From Stappia sp. 28M-7 (GTDB lineage: Bacteria > Pseudomonadota > Alphaproteobacteria > Rhizobiales > Stappiaceae), in the NCBI RefSeq assembly GCF_014252955.1, contig NZ_JACMIA010000001.1, positions 806,001 to 870,000 of the forward strand: DNA of 64,000 nucleotides, written 5' to 3'. Below the pieces are notes generated by a model that was given only the letters and a program-made list of their open reading frames with translations, did no database searches and had not been told where the DNA came from. Positions within the stretch are counted from its first letter, which is position 1. Every line of letters begins with the position of its first letter. Shown one piece after another: positions 8,170 through 17,830 of this stretch. Position numbers and translations under genes: made by a program.

Positions 8170-9648
8170 CTAGAACAGCGAGCCCTGTCCGCTTTCGCGC
8201 GGCTTGGCGACCGGGCGCGCCTTCGCACGTGGAGCGGCACGCGGCGCCGGCCGTGCCGGTTCGCTTCCCCCGCGGCCCACTCCACTGCCGGCAGGTTCGC
8301 CGTCGCCGGCTGCGGTCGCGGCAAGCCGGCTCTCGTCGCCGAATTCGATGGTGAGCGCATCGCCCGGCCGGACGCCATGGGCCGAGCGCAGCGGCTGGCC
8401 GTCCGCATCGCGCACCAGCGCATAGCCGCGCGACAGCACGTTCTTGTAGGAGAGGCTTTCCAAAAGCTTGGAGACGCCGTCGAGCCGCGCCCGGTCGCGG
8501 GCAAGCTGCTGGCGATGTGCCCTGAGCGCCCGCGCCTCCAGCCCGCCGAGCCGCTCGCGCGCGATCAGCACCGTGCGCGCCAGCGTGTGCGGCGACAGCC
8601 GGCCGGCGGCCATCATCTGCCGGCCGCGCTTGTCGCGAAGGCTAGCGCGCAGCGCCGGGGCCAGCCGTTCCGCATAGGTGTCGAGCCGTTGCCGCGGCAG
8701 CGCCAGTAGGTCGCGCGGCGAGGGCAGGGCGGCGGAGGCCGCCCGCAATTCGGTCCGCCGGCTGGAGATCAGTCGCAGCAGGCCGGAGATCTGCCGCCGC
8801 GCCAGGCCGTCGACGGTGGCCATCAGCTCGCCGCGCACCGGCACGGCGATCTCGGCCGCGCCCGTCGGGGTCGGGGCGCGCAGGTCAGCGGCATGGTCGA
8901 TCAGGGTCCAGTCGGTCTCGTGGCCGACGGCGGAGATCAGCGGGATTTCCGACGCCGCCGCCGCGCGCACCACGATCTCCTCGTTGAAGCCCCACAGATC
9001 CTCGATGGAGCCGCCGCCGCGCGCCACGATGATGACGTCCGGGCGCGGGATCGCGCCGCCCGGCAGCATGCGGTTGAAGCCCTCGATGCCGTTCGCCACC
9101 TCGCGCGCGGAGGTTTCGCCCTGCACCCGCACCGGCCAGACCAGCACATGCAGCGGAAACCGGTCGGAGATGCGGTGGAGAATGTCGCGGATCACCGCGC
9201 CGGTCGGCGAGGTGACGACGCCGATCACCTTGGGCAGGAAGGGCAGGCGCCGCTTGCGCTCCTCGGCGAACAGGCCCTCGGCGAGAAGCTTGCGCCGCCG
9301 CTCCTCGAGCAGCGCCATCAGCGCGCCGACGCCCGCCGGCTCGATCGAATCGATCACCATCTGGTATTTCGACTGGCCGGGGAACGTGGTGATCTTGCCG
9401 GTGGCGATCACCTCCAGCCCCTGTTCGGGCTGGATCTTCAGCCGGCTCGCCTGTCCGCGCCAGATGACGCCGGACAACACCGACTGCGCGTCCTTGAGGT
9501 CCAGATAGATATGCCCCGAACCGGGCCGCGAGATACGCCCGAGCTCGCCGCGCACGCGCACATAGCCGAAGGCGTCTTCCATCGTGCGCTTGATCGCGCC
9601 GGAAATCTCTGACACCGAGTATTCGGAAAGGTTGTCGCTGTCTGCCAA
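8170..9648 (-). CDS. xseA: Exodeoxyribonuclease VII large subunit
   Basis: Large subunit of the bidirectional single-strand DNA exonuclease that works with XseB, cytoplasmic, 492 aa. The N-terminal OB-fold DNA-binding domain occupies about residues 9-110. The catalytic region has [29 protein letters not shown] and [17 protein letters not shown], all typical of XseA. A long coiled-coil region follows, and the protein ends with the conserved GSLF tail after a low-complexity Ala/Pro/Arg linker. No xseB lies beside it. It is divergent from rsmE. Confidence 0.95.
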   Translation of the reverse strand: MADSDNLSEYSVSEISGAIKRTMEDAFGYVRVRGELGRISRPGSGHIYLDLKDAQSVLSGVIWRGQASRLKIQPEQGLEVIATGKITTFPGQSKYQMVIDSIEPAGVGALMALLEERRRKLLAEGLFAEERKRRLPFLPKVIGVVTSPTGAVIRDILHRISDRFPLHVLVWPVRVQGETSAREVANGIEGFNRMLPGGAIPRPDVIIVARGGGSIEDLWGFNEEIVVRAAAASEIPLISAVGHETDWTLIDHAADLRAPTPTGAAEIAVPVRGELMATVDGLARRQISGLLRLISSRRTELRAASAALPSPRDLLALPRQRLDTYAERLAPALRASLRDKRGRQMMAAGRLSPHTLARTVLIARERLGGLEARALRAHRQQLARDRARLDGVSKLLESLSYKNVLSRGYALVRDADGQPLRSAHGVRPGDALTIEFGDESRLAATAAGDGEPAGSGVGRGGSEPARPAPRAAPRAKARPVAKPRESGQGSLF

Positions 9649-9766
9649 GGCGGGATCCGGTTGGTGCTGTGTGTTCCGCGAGGGGACCGCACCTTGGTCC
9701 CCCCGTCAAGACCGCCCGCCCGCCGGTCCACGGCTCTCCTGTTCACGCGTCCCGGAAAACCCCGTC

Positions 9767-10519
9767 ATGCCCCGTTACGAATTCCGCATGCAGCGCCTCC
9801 ATGTCGAAGACGGCCTTTCCGCCGGCGCGGAGATCGCGCTTGATCGGGCCCAGTCCAACTATCTGCTCAACGTCCTGCGGATGAAGGACGGCGACGAGGT
9901 GCTGCTGTTCAACGGCCGCGACGGCGAATGGCGCGCAGCGCTGCGCCAGGAGGGGCGCAAGCAGGCCTCGCTGGTGGCGAGCGAAATGACCCGCCCGCAA
10001 GCCCCGCTCCCGGACCTTCACTATCTCTTCGCCCCGCTCAAGCATGCCCGCCTCGACTACATGGTGCAGAAGGCGGTGGAGATGGGCGCCGGCGCCCTGC
10101 GCCCCGTCGTCACCCGCTACACGCAGTCGGGCCGCGTCAACCTGGAGCGCATGCGTTCCAACGCCGTCGAGGCTTGCGAACAGTGCGGCGTCCTTGCCGT
10201 TCCGGCCATTGAAGAGCCGGTGGCGCTGGAGGCGCTCCTTGCCGGCTGGCAGGCGAGCGAGGGCGCGCGCATCCTTGTCTTCTGCGACGAGGGCGAGGCG
10301 AGCCAGAACCCGCTTGCCGCCTTGGATGACCTGTCGCCGGGCGTGCCGCTCGCCGTGCTCGTCGGGCCGGAAGGGGGCTTTTCGGAAGAGGAGCGCGCCC
10401 TGCTGCGGGCGCAGCCTTTCGTGGTGCCGATGCCGCTCGGTCCCCGGGTGCTGCGCGCCGACACGGCGGCCGTCGCCGCTCTCGCGGTGGTTCAGGCGCG
10501 GCTCGGCGACTGGCACTGA
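9767..10519 (+). CDS. rsmE: 16S rRNA (uracil1498-N3)-methyltransferase
   Basis: SPOUT-class methyltransferase that modifies U1498 of 16S rRNA using S-adenosylmethionine, 250 aa. An N-terminal PUA-like domain includes [22 protein letters not shown]. The knotted C-terminal SAM site has [12 protein letters not shown] and [16 protein letters not shown], both diagnostic of RsmE. ATG 9767 is chosen because it directly precedes the PUA domain and has a GGAAAA site; the open frame extends further upstream but without family-like sequence. Divergent from xseA, 118 bp apart. Confidence 0.95.
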   Translation: MPRYEFRMQRLHVEDGLSAGAEIALDRAQSNYLLNVLRMKDGDEVLLFNGRDGEWRAALRQEGRKQASLVASEMTRPQAPLPDLHYLFAPLKHARLDYMVQKAVEMGAGALRPVVTRYTQSGRVNLERMRSNAVEACEQCGVLAVPAIEEPVALEALLAGWQASEGARILVFCDEGEASQNPLAALDDLSPGVPLAVLVGPEGGFSEEERALLRAQPFVVPMPLGPRVLRADTAAVAALAVVQARLGDWH

Positions 10520-10650
10520 GCCTGTCCTTGCCGCCGGCAGCGGCGCTGTTTTCGCAGCATTCCGCCACTGGATTAGATCACGAAAAATCTCATTTGTTTT
10601 GGCCGGGGCGGCTGAGTATGGTGCGCGCCGACCACGCGAAGGGATACCCC

Positions 10651-12024
10651 ATGGCCCGCGATACCATTGATTCCACCCCGGTCGCGGGGGTGGCCGACCT
10701 CGCTGCGACGCTTGAGGCCGGCTGCAAGCCGACGGACTCGTTCCGCATCGGTACGGAACACGAGAAGTTCGCCTTCCGCCTTGCCGACAATTCTCCGGTC
10801 CCCTACGAGGGGCCGGCCGGCATCGAAACCCTGCTGACGGGCATGGAAGGCCTGCTCGGCTGGGAGCGGATCGAAGACAACGGCCTCGTCATCGGCCTTG
10901 CCGATCCGGTCGGCGGCGGTGCGATCTCCATCGAGCCCGGCGGCCAGTTCGAGCTGTCCGGCGCGCCGCTGGACAACCTGCACCAGACCTGCCGCGAGAC
11001 CAATGCGCATCTGGCGCAGTTGCGCCAGATCGCCGAGCCGCTCGGCATCGGCTTCCTCGGCCTCGGCATGACGCCGGACTGGCGCCGCGAGGACGTGCCG
11101 GTGATGCCGAAGTCGCGCTACGAGATCATGACGCGCTACATGCCGAAGGTCGGCAGCCTCGGCCTCGACATGATGTACCGCACCTCGACCATCCAGGTGA
11201 ATCTCGACTTCGCCTCGGAGGCCGACATGCGGGCCAAGATGCGCGTCGGCCTGGCGCTGCAGCCGGTCGCCACCGCGATCTTCGCCAACTCGCCCTTCAC
11301 CGACGGCAAGCCGAACGGCTTCCGCTCGTTCCGGGCCGAGATCTGGAAGGACACGGACAACGACCGCTCCGGTCCGCTGCCCATCGCCTTTGAGGACGGC
11401 TTCGGCTTCGAGAGCTACGTCGAATGGGCACTCGACGTCTCGATGTATTTCGTCAAGCGCGGCGGCACCTATTACGATGTCACCGGCACCACCTTCCGCG
11501 CCTTCATGAACGGCGCGCTGGAAGGCGTCGTGCCGGACGCGCGGCCCACCATCGGCGACTGGAACAACCACCTGTCGACCCTGTTCCCCGATGTGCGGCT
11601 GAAGAAATACCTGGAGATGCGCGGTGCCGACGGCGGTCCGTGGCGGCGCATCTGCGCCCTGCCGGCGCTCTGGGTCGGCCTTCTCTACGACGAGGGCATC
11701 CTCGACCAGGCGGGCGAGATGATCCGCGACTGGACCGAGGAGGAGCGCGTTGCCCTTCGCAACGACGTGCCGCGCCTTGGCCTCGAGACGCCGTTCCGCG
11801 GCGGCACGGTGCTGGATCTCGCCCGCGAGATGGTCGGCCTCTCCCGCGAGGGGCTGAAGCGCCGCGCCCGCCTCAACGATGGCGGCCAGGACGAGCGCGT
11901 GCACCTTGCCGCCGTCGAGGAGACGGTTGCGAGCGGCATGTCGCCGGCCGATGTCATGCTGCGCCGCTACAACGGCGACTGGGAGGGCGATCTCTCCCGG
12001 GTCTACACCGCTTACGCCTATTGA
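10651..12024 (+). CDS. gshA: Glutamate-cysteine ligase, plant/alphaproteobacterial type
   Basis: First step of glutathione synthesis: ATP-dependent joining of L-glutamate and L-cysteine, cytoplasmic, 457 aa. It belongs to the GCS2 plant-type group, recognised by RIGTEHEKFAF near the N-terminus, the middle stretch MMYRTSTIQVNLDFASE, and the C-terminal region VYTAYAY. ATG 10651 follows GAAGGGA and precedes the conserved region. About 130 bp separate it from rsmE, so it may have its own promoter. A strong hairpin follows. Confidence 0.93.
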   Translation: MARDTIDSTPVAGVADLAATLEAGCKPTDSFRIGTEHEKFAFRLADNSPVPYEGPAGIETLLTGMEGLLGWERIEDNGLVIGLADPVGGGAISIEPGGQFELSGAPLDNLHQTCRETNAHLAQLRQIAEPLGIGFLGLGMTPDWRREDVPVMPKSRYEIMTRYMPKVGSLGLDMMYRTSTIQVNLDFASEADMRAKMRVGLALQPVATAIFANSPFTDGKPNGFRSFRAEIWKDTDNDRSGPLPIAFEDGFGFESYVEWALDVSMYFVKRGGTYYDVTGTTFRAFMNGALEGVVPDARPTIGDWNNHLSTLFPDVRLKKYLEMRGADGGPWRRICALPALWVGLLYDEGILDQAGEMIRDWTEEERVALRNDVPRLGLETPFRGGTVLDLAREMVGLSREGLKRRARLNDGGQDERVHLAAVEETVASGMSPADVMLRRYNGDWEGDLSRVYTAYAY

Positions 12025-12029
12025 GGATC

Positions 12030-12064
12030 CGCGGCGGCGCAAGTCATTTGACCGCGCCGCCGCG
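12030..12064. other. Long stem-loop between gshA and the DUF937 gene
   Basis: Perfect 11-bp inverted repeat CGCGGCGGCGC (12030-12040) / GCGCCGCCGCG (12054-12064), enclosing a second short stem GTCA-TT-TGAC. No T-tract follows, so it is more likely an mRNA 3'-stabilising or processing structure than an intrinsic terminator. Confidence 0.55.
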
Positions 12065-12106
12065 ACAGCGGAAGATGCCTGTTCCTGAAAGTGGAAAAGG
12101 CATGCG

Positions 12107-12871
12107 ATGACCGAGAGCTTTCCTGCCCTGGGCGCCTTCGATCCGGCTGCGGTCGGCGAGGCGATGCGTCGCCAGTTCGGCTGGGGCGAGAGCGAGGTCG
12201 CCCGCGCCGCCGAGGCCTTGATGCCGGCGGCGCTCGCCGGCATGCGCCGCTACGCTGCCTCTCCCTCCGCGCTCGAGGGCCTGCTCGCCCTGATGCCCGG
12301 TCCCGGCCGCGCCGCAGCGCTCCCCGACCCGTCCGCCCTGGTGGGCGAGCCGCTGGCCCTCATCTTCGGCCCGTCCGAGGTGCAGCGCTCCATCGCCGAA
12401 TATGTCGCCCAGCAGACCGGGCTGGAGCTTCCCGGCGTCGAGACCATGATGCCGGTCGTCGCAACGCTTGCGCTCGGCCAGGCAGCCCGGCGCTTCACCG
12501 TCGGCCCGGCGCGCGAGCTGCTCGACGCCTTTCTTGCCGGCTATGCCCGCGGCCGGCCGAAGCCGGTGCCCAACCCGATGCGGGTGATGGAACCTTACGC
12601 GCAGGCGATGCGCTCGTTCTGGGACGGCTATCTCGGCCTTGTCGGCGCCGCCACCGCGACCGGTGCCTCGGCGCAGGAGCAGGAGGAGCCGCCGGCACCC
12701 GAAAAGGCACCCGAGCCTACACCCGAACCCGTCGATGAGCCCGCCGACGAGGCGGCTGCGGATGCCGGTTCGGCTCTTGTCGACAGCTGGCTGTCGCTCG
12801 GCCGCGACATCCAGGAGCGGCAGATCCGCAGCTTCGAGACCCTGTTCGAGCAGGCGGCGAAGAAAGACTGA
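12107..12871 (+). CDS. DUF937-like protein of unknown function
   Basis: 254 residues, no signal peptide, no membrane helix. The N-terminal 150 residues match the pattern of the alphaproteobacterial DUF937 family: RRQFGWGESEVARAAEALMPA, then a PSEVQRSIAEYVAQQTGLE helix region and MMPVVATLALGQAARR. The middle stretch, about 185-215, is acidic, Pro/Glu-rich low complexity. The C-terminal 40 residues form an amphipathic helix (RDIQERQIRSFETLFEQ). No enzymatic motif is visible. It is downstream of gshA and convergent with the histidine kinase gene. Confidence 0.7.
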   Translation: MTESFPALGAFDPAAVGEAMRRQFGWGESEVARAAEALMPAALAGMRRYAASPSALEGLLALMPGPGRAAALPDPSALVGEPLALIFGPSEVQRSIAEYVAQQTGLELPGVETMMPVVATLALGQAARRFTVGPARELLDAFLAGYARGRPKPVPNPMRVMEPYAQAMRSFWDGYLGLVGAATATGASAQEQEEPPAPEKAPEPTPEPVDEPADEAAADAGSALVDSWLSLGRDIQERQIRSFETLFEQAAKKD

Positions 12872-12891
12872 CCCGCTCGCGCAGCGCCGTC

Positions 12892-13872
12892 TCAGGCTTG
12901 CGGGAACTCGATGCGGAAGGCCGCCCCGCTGCCGTCTGTTGCCGGCTCCAGCGAGATGCGCCCGCCATGGGCGCGCAGCAGGCTGGCGACGATATGCAGT
13001 CCCATGCCCGTTCCCCCGCTGTCCCGCCGGGTGGTGAAGAACGGTTCGAAGATCCGCTCGCGATTGCCGCTCGACACGCCGCGCCCGTCGTCCCGCACGG
13101 TGATGACGAGCAGATCCGCCTCCTGCCGGGCGTCGATGCTCACCGTCTTCGCCCCGTGCCCGGCCGCATTGCCGAACAGATGCGAGAAGACGATCTCCGC
13201 CCCCTCCCTCGCCAGCGGCAGCATGGCATCCTCGCTGCCGGCGACGATGCGCAGGCCGGGATGGCGCGGCGCCAGCCCTTCGATCGTCGCCGATAGGCGC
13301 GTGCGGCCGCGATAATCCGCCTCGCGCGCCGCCGCCACCTGGCGCAGCGCCTCCATCTGCCGGTCCAGCTGCTGCCCGGCGCCGCGGATCTGCGCCACCA
13401 GGTGCCGGTCGGCCGGCGACAGCTCGGCGCTGTCCTCCAGCAGTTCGGTCGCCGCGCGCAGGGTCGAGATCGGCGTGCGCAGCTCGTGCGTCACATGGTT
13501 TGTGAAGCTGCGCACGGTGGTCTCGCGGTTGCTCAGCGTCGCCGCCATGTCGATGACGCTGAGACCCATGTCGTGCAGCTCGCGTGTGCCGAAATGATCC
13601 GGCCGGGCGACCGTCTCGCGGCCAGGTGCGCGCATCGCGGCGGCATAGGCGGCAAGGGCCGTGACCGGCCGCAGCAACACGCGCAGCAGCATCAGCCACA
13701 GCACGGCGGTCAGCAGGCCGATGATCGCTGCCAGCAGCACCGCCGCATGGCGGAAGCCGATTTCCGGGCCGAGATAGCGCAGCGCCACGATGCCGGCGAG
13801 CGAGAGCGCCAGCGTGCCTGCCAGCGCGCCGCCCAGCACCAGCCACAGCGAGGGGCGCCACTTGCGGGTCAC
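12892..13872 (-). CDS. Sensor histidine kinase with very short periplasmic loop
   Basis: 326 aa. Two N-terminal membrane helices (about 9-32 and 42-66) are separated by only about ten residues, the arrangement of intramembrane-sensing kinases. A HAMP-like linker follows, then phospho-acceptor His129 in VTHELRTPISTL. The ATPase domain has FGNAAGHG in place of the usual N box, DDGRGV (G1) and GGTGMGLHIV (G2). The start overlaps the stop of the upstream response-regulator gene by 4 bp, and both follow the DUF4173-like membrane gene, so the three form one operon. Confidence 0.88.
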   Translation of the reverse strand: MTRKWRPSLWLVLGGALAGTLALSLAGIVALRYLGPEIGFRHAAVLLAAIIGLLTAVLWLMLLRVLLRPVTALAAYAAAMRAPGRETVARPDHFGTRELHDMGLSVIDMAATLSNRETTVRSFTNHVTHELRTPISTLRAATELLEDSAELSPADRHLVAQIRGAGQQLDRQMEALRQVAAAREADYRGRTRLSATIEGLAPRHPGLRIVAGSEDAMLPLAREGAEIVFSHLFGNAAGHGAKTVSIDARQEADLLVITVRDDGRGVSSGNRERIFEPFFTTRRDSGGTGMGLHIVASLLRAHGGRISLEPATDGSGAAFRIEFPQA

Positions 13873-14546
13873 GGCGTGCAGGGCCCCATGCGGATGCCGA
13901 CGCCGTGCACTGTCTCCAGCGCCTCGCCGCCGCCGGCGCCCGCCAGCTTCTGGCGCAGGTTCCGCACATGGCTGTCGAGCGTGCGGTCGGAGACCTGGCT
14001 CGCCGCCCCCCAGACGATGTCGACGATCCGAGCGCGCGACACCGTGCGCCCCGGATCCTGCATCAGGGCGGCGAGGATGCGCATCTCGGTGGAGGTGAGG
14101 GCGATGGCGGTGCCGTCCAGCCGGCAGTCATGCGCCTGCGGGTCGAGCTCCAGCGTCCCGTGCCGCATCACTCGCCCGTTCGCCGCGCCGTTTCCGCGCT
14201 TCAGGATCGCCCGGACCCGCGCCACCAGCTCGCGCGGGCTGAACGGCTTGGTGACATAGTCGTCGGCGCCCAGCTCCAGCCCGACCACCCGGTCGATCTC
14301 CTCGTCCCGCGCGGTCAGGAACAGCACCGGCACCTCGGACCTCGTCCGCAGCCTGCGGCAGACCTCGAACCCGTCGATCTCCGGCAGACCGACGTCGAGC
14401 ACGATCAGGTCCGGCCGCTCGCGGGCCGCATGGGTGAGGGCGATCTGCCCGTCCGCCGCGGTCAGCACGTCGAAGCCGGAGCGCTGCAGCGTGATCGACA
14501 GCAGGTCCCGCAGATGCGGGTCGTCATCGACGACCAGGATTTTCAT
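13869..14546 (-). CDS. OmpR/PhoB-family response regulator
   Basis: 225 aa. Receiver domain with acidic cluster D7-D9, phospho-acceptor Asp51 in VLDVGLPEIDGF and the KPF lysine in DDYVTKPFSPREL. The C-terminal winged helix ends in the DNA-recognition segment VSDRTLDSHVRNLRQKL. It overlaps the kinase gene by 4 bp and the preceding DUF4173-like gene by 23 bp. Target genes are unknown; autoregulation of this three-gene operon is plausible but not shown. Confidence 0.92.
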   Translation of the reverse strand: MKILVVDDDPHLRDLLSITLQRSGFDVLTAADGQIALTHAARERPDLIVLDVGLPEIDGFEVCRRLRTRSEVPVLFLTARDEEIDRVVGLELGADDYVTKPFSPRELVARVRAILKRGNGAANGRVMRHGTLELDPQAHDCRLDGTAIALTSTEMRILAALMQDPGRTVSRARIVDIVWGAASQVSDRTLDSHVRNLRQKLAGAGGGEALETVHGVGIRMGPCTP

Positions 14547-16149
14547 TCATCCGCCTCCGGACCTTTTCCGCTTCCAGATAGCCGATGGTCCTCCAGGTGC
14601 GAAAGTCCCAATCGCGCCAGCTGTCGATGCGCGGCCGCACGGTCTTGCACCAGGCATCGGAGGGAGCATGGCTCGGCGCCACCGGATAGCCGGTCTCGCA
14701 GACGGGCTCGCCCGGGCCCTTCAGCCGGGCGATGTTGTGGCTGGCGACGATATGGGAGAAATTGACGAAGGAGCAGAGATAGAGCGTCGCCAGCGCCAGC
14801 GCGGCAACCCGCCTCAGCAGCCACCCCGTCGAGCGCTCGCGCCGGATTTGCCAGGCGATCAGCACGAGACCGAGGCCGACCAGCACCGTCCAGATCGCGG
14901 CGTGGATGCGCAAGGTGGTCAGCCCGTAGGCCTCGACATACATCCACAGCCGGTAGCCGGCCGCGCCCGTCAGCGCCAGGTTCTGCGCAAGCCACAGATA
15001 CATCAGGCCGCGCAGCCCCGGCCGGGCACCGAGATAGGGACGCGCCAGCACGGCAAAGCCGCCGGCCAGCACGGCCGTGGCCATCAGCGCGAAGGCCCCG
15101 CGCCGGGCATAGGCCGAATAGGTCAGCCCCTCGGGCAGTTCGCCGCCGGCCAGCAGATAGCGCACATCCGTGCCGACCTGTACCAGCAGCATCGCGTTGA
15201 ACAGGACCAGCGCCAGCGTTACCGACCCGGCATTGAGGCCGAGCCACCGGCCGGCCGGCGCGCCGGCGTCGAGGGCCGGCATTTGCGGCAGCACGCCGCC
15301 GGGCCACGACAGGAACGGCCAGACGAACGAGGCGACGATCGACAGGAACACCACGCGCCACAGCAACGCCGCGAAGTGGATGTCGAGGGTAAACAGCTGG
15401 TCGATCCAACCCTCGATCACGGGATTGGCCACCGCCAGCAGCACCAGCAGCGCCGTTGCGCCCAGCAGCGGGAAGGCGAGGCGGCTTGCCGCTTTCAGCG
15501 CCATCGTTCCGGTGTCTTCGCCCCGGCCTCCCGCCTGCACCGCGAGAGAGGCGAAGCGGATCGCCCTGAAGGGCTGTTTCACCGACGACAGCAACAGCTG
15601 GGCGGCCTTGAGGGCGACCTCGGCCGCGCCCGGTCTTGCCGCAGCGCGTGCCCAGACGAGGCTGACGGCAAGGCCGCTGACGGCGAAGGCGACGGCGAGC
15701 AGCTGATGGTGCTCGATCAGCGGCAGCTGGCTTGCCACGAGCAGCAAGGCCGGTCCGCGCGGGATTCTGCGGCCGGGCAGGGTGGCGACAGTGGCGAGGA
15801 AGACGGTGACGGCGAACGGCACGAAGGCGAGCCCCGGCCAGCGGTGATAGAGCAGCAGGTTCGCGGCGATCACGCAGGCAATGAGCGCGGCAAGGTGTGC
15901 TGTCGGCGGCCAGCGGAAGCGGTCGTCCGGCGGCCCGTGGTCGGTGCCGGCCTTTGCCTGCGTCCCGCTCTCCGCGGCGACCGTCTTCGGCGGGGCGGCT
16001 TGCGATGGTGCCACCTCCGACAGGGCCGCACCTTGCGGGGACGGCGTTGCTGCGGCGGGGCTGGCTGAAGCGGCGGCGGCACTCAGCCACCATGCCTCCC
16101 GTTGCAGCGGGCGCGGCAGGCTGCGGTCCAACCTTGCGGCAAGCGTCAT
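14524..16149 (-). CDS. DUF4173/DUF4153-like polytopic membrane protein
   Basis: 541 aa with an N-terminal cytosolic region of about 110 residues rich in Ala/Pro, then about ten membrane helices. The C-terminus carries conserved-looking soluble segments (SHNIARLKGP, SWRDWDFRTWRTIGYL) typical of this uncharacterised family. ATG 16149 is chosen because it has a GGAGGAAG site; the open frame upstream has no family-like sequence. It is the first gene of an operon with a response regulator and kinase, overlapping the former by 23 bp. That suggests it is a partner or sensor component for the two-component system (inference). Confidence 0.75.
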   Translation of the reverse strand: MTLAARLDRSLPRPLQREAWWLSAAAASASPAAATPSPQGAALSEVAPSQAAPPKTVAAESGTQAKAGTDHGPPDDRFRWPPTAHLAALIACVIAANLLLYHRWPGLAFVPFAVTVFLATVATLPGRRIPRGPALLLVASQLPLIEHHQLLAVAFAVSGLAVSLVWARAAARPGAAEVALKAAQLLLSSVKQPFRAIRFASLAVQAGGRGEDTGTMALKAASRLAFPLLGATALLVLLAVANPVIEGWIDQLFTLDIHFAALLWRVVFLSIVASFVWPFLSWPGGVLPQMPALDAGAPAGRWLGLNAGSVTLALVLFNAMLLVQVGTDVRYLLAGGELPEGLTYSAYARRGAFALMATAVLAGGFAVLARPYLGARPGLRGLMYLWLAQNLALTGAAGYRLWMYVEAYGLTTLRIHAAIWTVLVGLGLVLIAWQIRRERSTGWLLRRVAALALATLYLCSFVNFSHIVASHNIARLKGPGEPVCETGYPVAPSHAPSDAWCKTVRPRIDSWRDWDFRTWRTIGYLEAEKVRRRMNENPGRR

Positions 16150-16274
16150 CGTCTTCCTCCTTCGGGCACGATCCGGGCCGATCCGGGCGGATCGGCTGCC
16201 GGATGCGTGCCACGGCGCCTCGGCAGGAGGCCTGAAGGAGTTCTGCAGATTTTGTGCAGATGCCTGCGGAAGGC

Positions 16275-16305
16275 AAAAAAAACCCGCCTCGGGGGGAGGC
16301 GGGCA
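16275..16305 (-). terminator. Terminator of the DUF1127 gene
   Basis: Read on the minus strand: stem CCCGCCTC / GAGGCGGG (arms 16283-16290 and 16296-16303) followed by a run of eight T. It lies about 85 bp after the DUF1127 stop codon. Confidence 0.85.
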
Positions 16306-16388
16306 AGGTGAGTCGGCGAGGGGCCGACAGGGCCTCGACACCGGGCGTAGGGAGAAGGTCTCGGAGAGACGCCCGGTGCAAAGAGGGG

Positions 16389-16697
16389 TCAGGCGCCGCG
16401 CTTGCGGCGTCCGGAAAGGGTCGACATGCGGCGCTCGTTCCGCAGCCGGGAGAGCTGCGCGCTCGGATCGACATAGTCGGTCGCATAGAGCGAGGCAGCG
16501 ACGTCGGAGCGCGTCACGCCGATGTCGGCCAGCATGTAGTCGTCGAGATCGAGCAACCCGGAGATCGCCTTGCGGTTCTGCCGGCGGCGCCATGCCGCGA
16601 CGGTGAGCGTCAGAAGCGAGGTTGCTGCGGTGCCGAGCGTGGCGAGAAGGGAAACACGCGCCGGCCCGGCGATCGGGGTATTGCATGCCTGCGTCAT
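16389..16697 (-). CDS. Small DUF1127-domain protein
   Basis: 102 aa with a strong AAGGAG ribosome site. The DUF1127 core is in the middle: a WRRRQNRKAISGLLDLDDY helix followed by MLADIGVTRSDV. In rhizobia and other alphaproteobacteria such proteins act in RNA-linked and phosphate/carbon adaptation. Here the core is preceded by a hydrophobic segment of about 20 residues (VSLLATLGTAATSLLTLTVA) that could anchor it in the membrane. It is a single gene with its own terminator, divergent from the LysR gene. Confidence 0.8.
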   Translation of the reverse strand: MTQACNTPIAGPARVSLLATLGTAATSLLTLTVAAWRRRQNRKAISGLLDLDDYMLADIGVTRSDVAASLYATDYVDPSAQLSRLRNERRMSTLSGRRKRGA

Positions 16698-16925
16698 GGC
16701 AAGACTCTCCTTTCCGGCGCCCCGGTATGGTGCGCCTGGTATGTGCTGTGGCGGGGCTGCCGCCTCCGTTCGTTTCGTATGACAAGAGAATATGAAGCGC
16801 GGATCGATTTAACAAACGAATGTTTTCGATGGATATTGATCTTGATCCGTGATGTATTGAGATCAGGACACAGTCAGCGCGGAACGCGGCCTTTTGGCGC
16901 GCTGCGCAAGCCGGAGGCGGCAGCC

Positions 16926-17813
16926 ATGGCCCATGCTCTCGATATCGACCAGTTGCGCACCTTCCTCGCCATTGCCGAGCTCGGCAGTTTCACCAAGGCG
17001 GCGGACGCGGTGAACAAGACCCAGTCGGCGGTCTCCATGCAGATGAAACGGCTGGAGGACCGGCTGGAGCGGCCGATCTTCGTCAAGGACGGGCGCCAGT
17101 CGCGCCTGACGGAGGACGGGCATCGCCTCATTGAGTTCGCCCAGCGGATGATCCGTCTCAACGACGAGACGGTGACGGCCTTTTCGGCCCCCTCCATCGT
17201 CGGCCGTGTCCGTCTCGGCCTGCCCGACGACTATGCCGAGCGGTTGTTGCCCCAGGTGCTGGCCGCCTTCGCCCGCCTCAACCCGGCCATCGAGATCGCC
17301 GTGCAGTGCCAGGGGTCGACCTTTACCGGCGAGATGATCGAGCGCGGCGAGCTCGACCTTGCCATCGTCACCTCGGGCGATTGCGTCAAGGTGCAGGGCG
17401 AGGTGATCCGCCGCGAGCCGCTCCACTGGGTAGCGCCGGCCAACCAGTGCCTGCATTGCGAGGAGGTGCTGCGCCTGGCGCTCGGCCCCACCACCTGTTC
17501 CTGGCGCAGCCAGGCGGTCTCGCTGCTCGACCGCATGAACCGCCCCTATTGCATCGCCTATACCTCTTCCAGCGCGGCGGCGCTCATTGGCGCCGTTCAG
17601 GCCGGCCTTGCCATTGCCGTCCTGCCGGAAAGCGCGATCCGCGCCGGCATGCGCATCCTGTCGGAGAGCGATGGCTTCCCGATGCTGCCGCCCTGCGACA
17701 TCACCATGGTCCGCGCGGCCGCCGCCACCGACCCGGTGCATGACGCGCTTTGCGCCCATATCCGCGCGGCCATCGGCAATGTGAGTTCCGAGATGCTGAT
17801 CGCTGCCGAATAG
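16926..17813 (+). CDS. LysR-family transcriptional regulator
   Basis: 295 aa. The N-terminal winged HTH is at about residues 6-64 (LRTFLAIAELGSFTKAADAV, then TQSAVSMQMKRLEDRL), followed by the two-lobed effector-binding domain from about residue 92. ATG 16926 directly precedes the HTH. Upstream is an AT-rich divergent promoter region (16698-16925) shared with the DUF1127 gene; downstream, convergent, is an EamA exporter. Neither neighbour reveals the ligand. Confidence 0.88.
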   Translation: MAHALDIDQLRTFLAIAELGSFTKAADAVNKTQSAVSMQMKRLEDRLERPIFVKDGRQSRLTEDGHRLIEFAQRMIRLNDETVTAFSAPSIVGRVRLGLPDDYAERLLPQVLAAFARLNPAIEIAVQCQGSTFTGEMIERGELDLAIVTSGDCVKVQGEVIRREPLHWVAPANQCLHCEEVLRLALGPTTCSWRSQAVSLLDRMNRPYCIAYTSSSAAALIGAVQAGLAIAVLPESAIRAGMRILSESDGFPMLPPCDITMVRAAAATDPVHDALCAHIRAAIGNVSSEMLIAAE

Positions 17814-17830
17814 GCGGCGAGCCGCCGCCC

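Noticed and set aside
16254..16925. A long N-terminal extension of the LysR protein.
   Set aside because: It runs through the DUF1127 terminator and gene on the other strand and has no LysR-like sequence; ATG 16926 starts the HTH.
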